From contig JWZX01002511.1 in assembly GCA_001275005.1 (NCBI GenBank), forward strand, positions 1-10,122: a stretch of DNA of 10,122 bases, written 5' to 3'. The notes beneath the pieces were generated by a model, which was given only the letters and a program-made list of their open reading frames with translations, did no database searches and was not told the DNA's origin. Source of the stretch: Chrysochromulina tobinii. Its lineage: Eukaryota; Haptophyta; Prymnesiales; Chrysochromulinaceae. A program made the translations under genes and the position numbers. Below, piece after piece: positions 5,400 through 10,122 of this stretch (position 1 is its first letter; the number at the start of each line of letters is the position of its first letter).

Positions 5400-7302
5400 T
5401 CAACCGCCCGCCTCCGCCGGTCCCGCCGATGTCCAGTGCCGCATCACTTTCTTGATCTTGCCCTTGCTAATCCTCGGCTTCGACTCCGCAGCCGTCGCGT
5501 TGCCGCCGGTGACGGTGCGCCCGAGCACTCGACTGGCACGCGCCGTGGCCGCGCTCGCCCGTGCCGGGCGCACCGATCCACTTCCAAATAAGGATGGGCG
5601 CCCAGAGCCACGGCGTGGTACCCGCCCGGCCACTGAGCCAGCTTCCGCGCCAGCCTCCAAGACCTCTCCGACGCTTCGATCGCCGCGGTCGCCCTTTCTG
5701 CCCCCCTTGAGGCGCGACCGAGTGCCGCCGCCTGCCGTCGCCGGCATGCCACCGCCGCCACCGCTGTTACCGTCGTCGCCGCTGCCGCCGCCACCGGCGG
5801 CGTGCCCAAAGCGTTCAAGGAGCTCCTTGGTGGTTACGAGGTCACGCCCGTCACCCGCCTTGTGCCCCTGCTGCCGGCGTGCCTGGCGTGCCCGCTGCAG
5901 CGCTCGCAGGTCACGCGCCCACTGCTTGCGCACAGTGCCCCACCGACGCACAGCCTCGCTCGCGTTGCGCGCTCCAACATCGTCGATGCCACCACCGGCC
6001 GCCTCGGTGGCGACAGCCTCGGTGCCGAGGCTGACGAGCCCCGCCTCGAGCCACAGCTGCCGAAGCCTCTCCTCTGCTTGCCAGTCATGGAACGTGTGCA
6101 GCGGGTCGTAGTACTTGCTCTCATCCTCCCAAGCCGTGCACTCCCAATAGTGCCGGCACCTGATGAGGGAGGCAATCAGAGAGCCAATCAGTGGCAATCA
6201 AGAGGCCATCAGAGCACTCCCAATAGTGCCGGCACCGTTTGTTGGCCCCGCCGCCGCCGGCGCCGAAGCCGTACAAGGTGACGCGCTCGCACGTGCCCAG
6301 CGCAATCGCAATCGCGAGCAGCCCCGTCGAGGGTGACTGCTTGTCGCGCGGCCGGCCGAGCAGCTCAAAGAGCTGTGAATAGAAGCGCGGGTTGATGTAT
6401 GCGATCGTCGTGCCGTAGGCCCCTGAGAAAGCTTGGTGCTGGCACGAGCCGAGCCAGGCCATGTGACAGATCACGAGCTGCAGCTCGGGGACATCATTCG
6501 CCGCGAGCATAAACGGCTTCTCCGAGTTGTGCACACGCCACGTTGTACGTCGCCCCACCGCTGCCTCGTGCTTGTGCGTCGGCGCCGCGTTGATGCGGAT
6601 CACGGCGGTGTGCGCGTCGATGGAGGCGCCGTGGTGCGTGCCGCGCAGCGCTCCCGAGCTGCCGACAACCGCGCATGTGCGGTACCGGCACTGCCGCGGT
6701 TGGCTCGAATTTGCCACGTACCGTCGAATGCTGCTCACCATATCATCCTCCGACTTGCCGCCCATGCGCATCCCGAAGGGCGCAACTTCGCTCGTGAGCT
6801 TGCGCGGCCGCTCGGCCGCAATGAAGATGGGCGCCGTGAGCTCGTCAATCAGCTCGCGCTCTCGCACGCGCTGCGGCTGGTATCGAGTGCCAAGAGCGCC
6901 GCCGTGCTTGCCACCGTGAGGCACCGCCCTCACGAGAGGCCCGTCGCGACGGACGTGCGGCACCATCCAGCTCATGATTGGATCACTCGTCGCCTCCACG
7001 TGTGCGCGATTGAGCTCGCGCACCGGCCCAGGCCAGCGCAGCGCCGGGTCGGCGGCAAAGCTGGCATTCGACAGCCATGAATCGATGGCGTTGATGTTGT
7101 CGACCAGTAGCTTCTGGCTGTTCCCGTGTCGCTGTGCTCCAACCCGCTCAAGGTCGATGCTGCGGCCGCCACGGTCCTCATGGTGCTCCTGCCCACCAAA
7201 CAGACGGCCAGATGAGGATGCAGGAACGGCAACGCAGGTCAGCAGCGCGAGGGACCAGAGCGTCGGGTTGACGCTCGGGGTCCTCGCTCGCATCGCCACC
7301 AT
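5400..7302 (-). CDS. GT29-family sialyltransferase-like glycosyltransferase, two exons
   Basis: Exon 1 is 7302-6236 and exon 2 is 6159-5400 (TGA), giving 608 residues after splicing. The start is the ATG at 7302, with a second at 7293. Residues 13-29 are a hydrophobic signal anchor (LWSLALLTCVAVPA), giving the Golgi type II topology usual for this family. Sialylmotif L lies at about 206-259 (CAVVGSSGALRG through AVIRINAAP to WRVHN). Motif S is at 323-346 (SPSTGLLAIAIALG, VTLYGFG). Motif III is HYWE at 359-362. Motif VS is H380-x4-E385 (HDWQAE), holding the catalytic histidine. The enzyme should transfer a sialic acid or related sugar from a CMP donor to glycans. Motifs III and VS are joined in frame to the rest only by splicing. 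About 220 Gly/Arg-rich residues follow VS, unusual because GT29 enzymes normally end soon after it. The oxidoreductase starts 114 nt downstream. Confidence 0.92.
6138..6160. repeat. Target-site-duplication-like direct repeat, copy 1 (exonic side)
   Basis: These 23 bp match 6214-6236 perfectly, 76 bp away. They include the palindrome GTGCCGGCAC. This copy is the functional exon sequence for RHYWEC. Confidence 0.92.
6160..6235 (-). other. Introner-like intron (76 nt) in the sialyltransferase gene
   Basis: The GT is at 6235-6234 and the AG at 6161-6160, phase 2. The first 22 nt of the intron copy the beginning of exon 2. The remainder holds CTGATGGCC, TTGATTGCC, CTGATTGGC and CTGATTGCC, and ends CCCTCATCAG. 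Splicing makes an Arg codon across the junction (CG|G) and yields NKRCRHYWECTAWEDE, the expected motif III context. The unspliced reading hits a stop at 6121 and loses motif VS. Confidence 0.9.
6214..6236. repeat. Target-site-duplication-like direct repeat, copy 2 (intron 5' side)
   Basis: This second perfect 23-bp copy covers the last exon base and the first 22 nt of the intron. It supplies the GT of the 5' splice site. The exon side here is CG|GT rather than AG|GT, so the 3' AG must come from the inserted element. Confidence 0.92.
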
Positions 7303-7462
7303 GGAGTGACCAGTCAGTGGACCTCAACCACCACGAAGACTTGGCGCGCGACGCGGCTTTTGTGCGCGCGTTCGCGTAGGGTTTCCCATTTTGGAATTCT
7401 GTGCCCGCTGTGAATAACGCGACACACACGACCACCGGTGCTACGGCACTGCTATTGCCCGC
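7303..7462. promoter_or_regulatory. Short spacer upstream of the sialyltransferase gene
   Basis: This 160-nt gap between two minus-strand genes should contain the 3' end of the coiled-coil gene and the promoter of the sialyltransferase. A canonical-looking intron (GTAAGG at 7482 to TTATTCACAG at 7408, 75 nt) can be drawn from the upstream gene into this gap. It lacks the direct repeats of the two introner-like introns. No TATA box was recognised. Confidence 0.35.
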
Positions 7463-9784
7463 TCAGAATACACACACCTTACATGTGCGTGCTGTAGGGT
7501 GGTTTCTGACACCTCGTGTCTTCTCCACAGAGCAAGCTCTGTTCCGTAGAATTTTTTCCGCTAGCGCCTCCAACCTTCCGAGTTGCGGCTGCGCCGCGTG
7601 CTGCCGCGGTGATGGTGGCGCCCCGGGAGGTACGAGCATCTCGCACGCAGCTGCCGTAACGTCCCAATCACACCTCTCGAGCAGCTTGCGGCAGTAGTCG
7701 ACAGTAGCATTGGGCGCAAGGACACGTAGTTCGTCAATCGAAGCAGTCCGCATCTCCTCGAGTACCTGATCCATCGCACCGTCCTCGTCATCAACGACGG
7801 CTGCATTGTGCACAGCTGTGGATGGTGGTGCCTCCGCCAAACCTGCAACTTCATCTTCGAGGCGGAGGCACTCCGATGCAAGGGCTTCTTCGCTAGCCTT
7901 AAGGCGAGAGAGATCCTCAGCCATCCTCGACGATTGCTCGACGGCTCGCCAAGAGGCATGCGCGATAAGCTCAAGCTCCTGCTCGATGCGCCGAAGCTCC
8001 TCATCGGCCGCGTCCGCCTCTCGTTGAGCTTTGTACTCCGCCTCCCACAAGGCCTTCTCCTTAGCTTCTTGCTCTGCCTGCAACGCCCGTCGCTCTTCCA
8101 CCGCGTCCTGCTCTACTTTCTGTGCCACGGCCGAGGCACGCGCTTCCAACTCGAACAGCATCTCGGCCAGCTGCTCAGCGCGCGCCAGGTTCCCCTTGGC
8201 TTCGGCGAGCTCTATTTGCTCCTCGAGCTGCTTGACCTTGGTGGCCACGAGAGCTGCAATCTTGCTGTGCTCTTCATCATGGACGATTGCCGATGAGCTG
8301 GCCGCAGCCGCCACCGCTGCCTCTCGCCTGGCTCGCATCTCGTTTGCATACTTTTTCTTCTCCTCGGCGAGTGCGCGCGCCACCGCTGCCGCTTCTCTCC
8401 GAGCAGAGGCACCGAAGCTCAGATTCATCAACTCCTCCTCCGCCTCACGCGCTTTTCGTGCGCCTCTTCCCTCTTCTTCTCCTCTCGCTCCAGGTGCGCC
8501 TTCCTCTCTGCCTCTCGCCTCTTCTCGAGTTCAATCTCTTGTGCAACAAGCTTGCCGTGCAGCGCACGCGCCTCCTGGAGCAGCGACGAGCCCGCGGCCA
8601 CGTCCTCGTGTGCGCAAATCGCACTCTTGAGCTCGGCCAGTCTTTCGTGCAACACGTCCTCAAGGACGTTATCGCCGAAGCCCAATACACTCCTCAGCGC
8701 CGCCTCGGCTGCCGCGGCCTCGGACTCTCGCTTCGCGGCCTCGCGTGCGGCTGTCGAAACGTCCCAGTCAAACCTCTCAAGTAGGTTGCGGGATTGCATG
8801 ATGGTAGCCTTAGGGACAAGCACTCGCAGTTTCTCAACGGCAGCATCTTGCATCTCTCGCCTTGCGGCCGCCTCTACCCTCGCCTTTTCCTCTGCCTCTT
8901 GCCGTACCTTTTCTCCCATCTGTCGCTGCTTCTCCGCCGTCAGTGCCTCTGTCGCCGCCTGCCAAACTGCCTTGCACTCGTCCACGGCCAGTGCCGCTCT
9001 CGCCTCGGCCTCCACGGCCTCTGGCGATGACATTGCGGCAGCACGCAGCGAATCGAGCCCAGACAATAGCTTTGAGCACCAGCCGAAAAGTGCACCGACC
9101 GCGGAAGAAGTTGCGGTAGCCATTTCGGCGGTGAGCATGTCGCTGCCTTCAGAAGCCGATGGCGGCGGGGCTTCTGCGGACCATCGAGCCTGCTTCGTCA
9201 CCATCGCGACGACCTCTGGGTGATCAACGAGCTTCGCCGCGTTGAAGCACCCGATTCGCGTAGGCAGGTCGGATGTCGCCAGTCGTTTCTTCACCTCGTC
9301 CCATGGCAGGAGATCCTTGGGCAGTGCGCTCCCAGGCTCATTAACTGAAAGCAAAGTGCACGCACACCTAGTTACTATCTGCGTGGCATGGGGTGGATTC
9401 CGCAGATTGCGAATTTGCCGCAAGCCGTCCATATCCGCCTCGATGAGTGATGCTGCTGCTGTCTGTGCGTACTAATGCCGCTCCGTCGCGCATGATCTGC
9501 TTCAGTTGCTCTGCATGTCTTGCTAGTCGCTCTTCAGCTGAAGTTAGGGCAGCCTTGGCGACAGTGATTCGTCCTTGTGCTTCTTTTATCCGCGATTCTT
9601 TCAGGTAGGCGCGCATCTCGTCGCTCATTCCTGCGCTTAAGCCATCCACTAGGCGGCTCAACATGTTTGCGCATGCGCGGTATGAGAGACAGCGCCGATA
9701 GAGTTGCGTTGTTGCCTTTGACGAGCTCGTGTCAAACCCAGTCTCACTGAAACGTCCCTCGAGTTTCTTAATGGCGCTCGCCAT
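7463..9784 (-). CDS. Coiled-coil protein with dynein-stalk-like region and two UBA-like modules (two frame breaks)
   Basis: The ATG at 9784 has a strong context (GCCATGG). Three open segments in different frames form one protein of about 770 residues. Segment 1 (9784 to about 9470) is a coiled coil (AKAALTSAEERLARHAEQL). Segment 2 (about 9468-8428) opens IEADMDGLRQIRNLRNPPHA, then PWDEVKKRLATSDL and IGCFNAAKLV, resembling the stalk/microtubule-binding region of dynein heavy chains. It continues into coiled coil with a first WDV module (8844-8737, KLRVLVPKATIMQSRNLLER then DWDVSTAA). Segment 3 (8431-7463, TGA) is coiled coil ending in a second module (7741-7631, ELRVLAPNATVDYCRKLLER then DWDVTAA). 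Segment 2 would end at TGA 8430-8428, but one extra A in the AAAA at 8453-8456 continues KAREAEEELMNLSFG. The first break is one excess base near 9469-9472. No AAA motor part is present. UBA/CUE assignment is tentative; function unknown. Confidence 0.65.
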
Positions 9785-10020
9785 GGCGCGTTCCCTTTGG
9801 GGGTCACCGGCTTGTCGCTACGTGTGCGATTTGATGCTTTCATGGAGCATTTCAGGTGACTGTTGCTGATGGCACCTACTTAGCTTCTATACGACGGACT
9901 GCGCACTCGAGGCTGGGGTTCTCGCTCCGCTCTCGACGGCTTTGTCGATTGTGTCACAACCCACACACTGCCCTGATGACCATAAGAGAGAGGTTCAGAC
10001 CGGCGACGAATCGCATGATG
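9785..10020. promoter_or_regulatory. Spacer upstream of the coiled-coil gene
   Basis: The 236 nt between the stop of the right-edge gene and the ATG at 9784, both on the minus strand, should hold a promoter and 5' leader. Short frames here have no protein-like character. An AGGTTCAGACC near 9991 faintly recalls a tRNA T-loop, but no acceptor or anticodon stems pair with it. No other signal was found. Confidence 0.35.
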
Positions 10021-10122
10021 CTAGGGGCGATACCCTGCCGCATCCTCGGCATTAGGCGGCGCCATCATCTCGCGCAGCGCACGGATGAGCGCAGGCACGT
10101 CGTCCACAAGTACATCGAACTC
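10021..10122 (-). CDS. C-terminal end of an unknown protein, cut by the right edge
   Basis: The minus strand is open from the edge for 33 codons to a TAG at 10023-10021. It reads EFDVLVDDVPALIRALREMM and then APPNAEDAAGYRP. The first part is a well-formed amphipathic helix with ordinary composition, unlike the Arg-rich shadow frames nearby, so I take it as the end of a gene on the same strand as its neighbours. The family cannot be told from so short a piece. A GGGTATCG close to the stop could also be a 5' splice site leading into the next coding block. Confidence 0.5.
   Translation of the reverse strand, partial: EFDVLVDDVPALIRALREMMAPPNAEDAAGYRP

Noticed and set aside
5403-5403. Longer oxidoreductase starting upstream of 5286
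   Set aside because: The upstream frame has no ATG at its start (TTG only) and would overlap the end of the sialyltransferase gene; the ATG at 5286 has a good context.
7178-7435. An extra exon of the coiled-coil gene reached through a GTAAGG...TTCACAG intron (7408-7482)
   Set aside because: The splice signals are good, but the exon would overlap the sialyltransferase start and signal anchor in another frame on the same strand, and its sequence has no recognisable feature.
8428-8431. ATGA stop/start overlap as in a bacterial operon
   Set aside because: The second frame begins at TTG/ATG inside a continuous coiled coil; one base in a run of four restores a single protein, and the neighbouring genes have eukaryotic introns.
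9960-10020. Possible tRNA (AGGTTCAGACC)
   Set aside because: No matching acceptor, D-arm or anticodon stem can be folded around it.

Overview
The window looks like GC-rich nuclear DNA from a microbial eukaryote, most likely an alga. I favour a haptophyte, with other introner-bearing algae as alternatives. The evidence is short GT-AG introns, eukaryotic protein families (GT29 sialyltransferase, ankyrin-kinase, HMG box, dynein-stalk-like coiled coil), strong start-codon contexts of Kozak type, and many Ala/Gly/Pro-rich low-complexity stretches. The lineage is inferred from general style; nothing in the window proves it.

Layout. At 1-1137 (minus) is the 5' part of an ankyrin-repeat/protein-kinase gene that runs off the left edge at the kinase glycine loop. 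At 1138-1331 is a divergent intergenic region with a tandem repeat and a strong hairpin. At 1332-3546 (plus) is a broken coding region with an HMG-box-like segment, two 15-bp coding minisatellites and many frame breaks. From 3749 to the right edge everything is on the minus strand and closely packed: a two-exon FAD-dependent oxidoreductase (3749-5286), a two-exon GT29 sialyltransferase (5400-7302), a coiled-coil protein with a dynein-stalk-like region and two WDV UBA-like modules (7463-9784), and the C-terminus of an unknown protein (10021-10122). I see no functional pathway linking these genes.

The main observation is a pair of related introns in the two neighbouring genes (4380-4464, 85 nt; 6160-6235, 76 nt). 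Each is bracketed by a perfect 21-23 bp direct repeat that duplicates the start of the downstream exon. Each contains several copies of a YTGATTGCC motif, a shared 17-bp block and the same 3' end, CCCTCATCAG. Removing them restores exact reading frame through conserved motifs. They look like introner elements: mobile introns inserted with target-site duplication.

A second pattern is that most genes here, though not the sialyltransferase, are interrupted by 1-2 nt frame breaks, mostly at or near short homopolymers or dinucleotide repeats. This means either small assembly errors or real gene decay, and it should be settled before the proteins are used.
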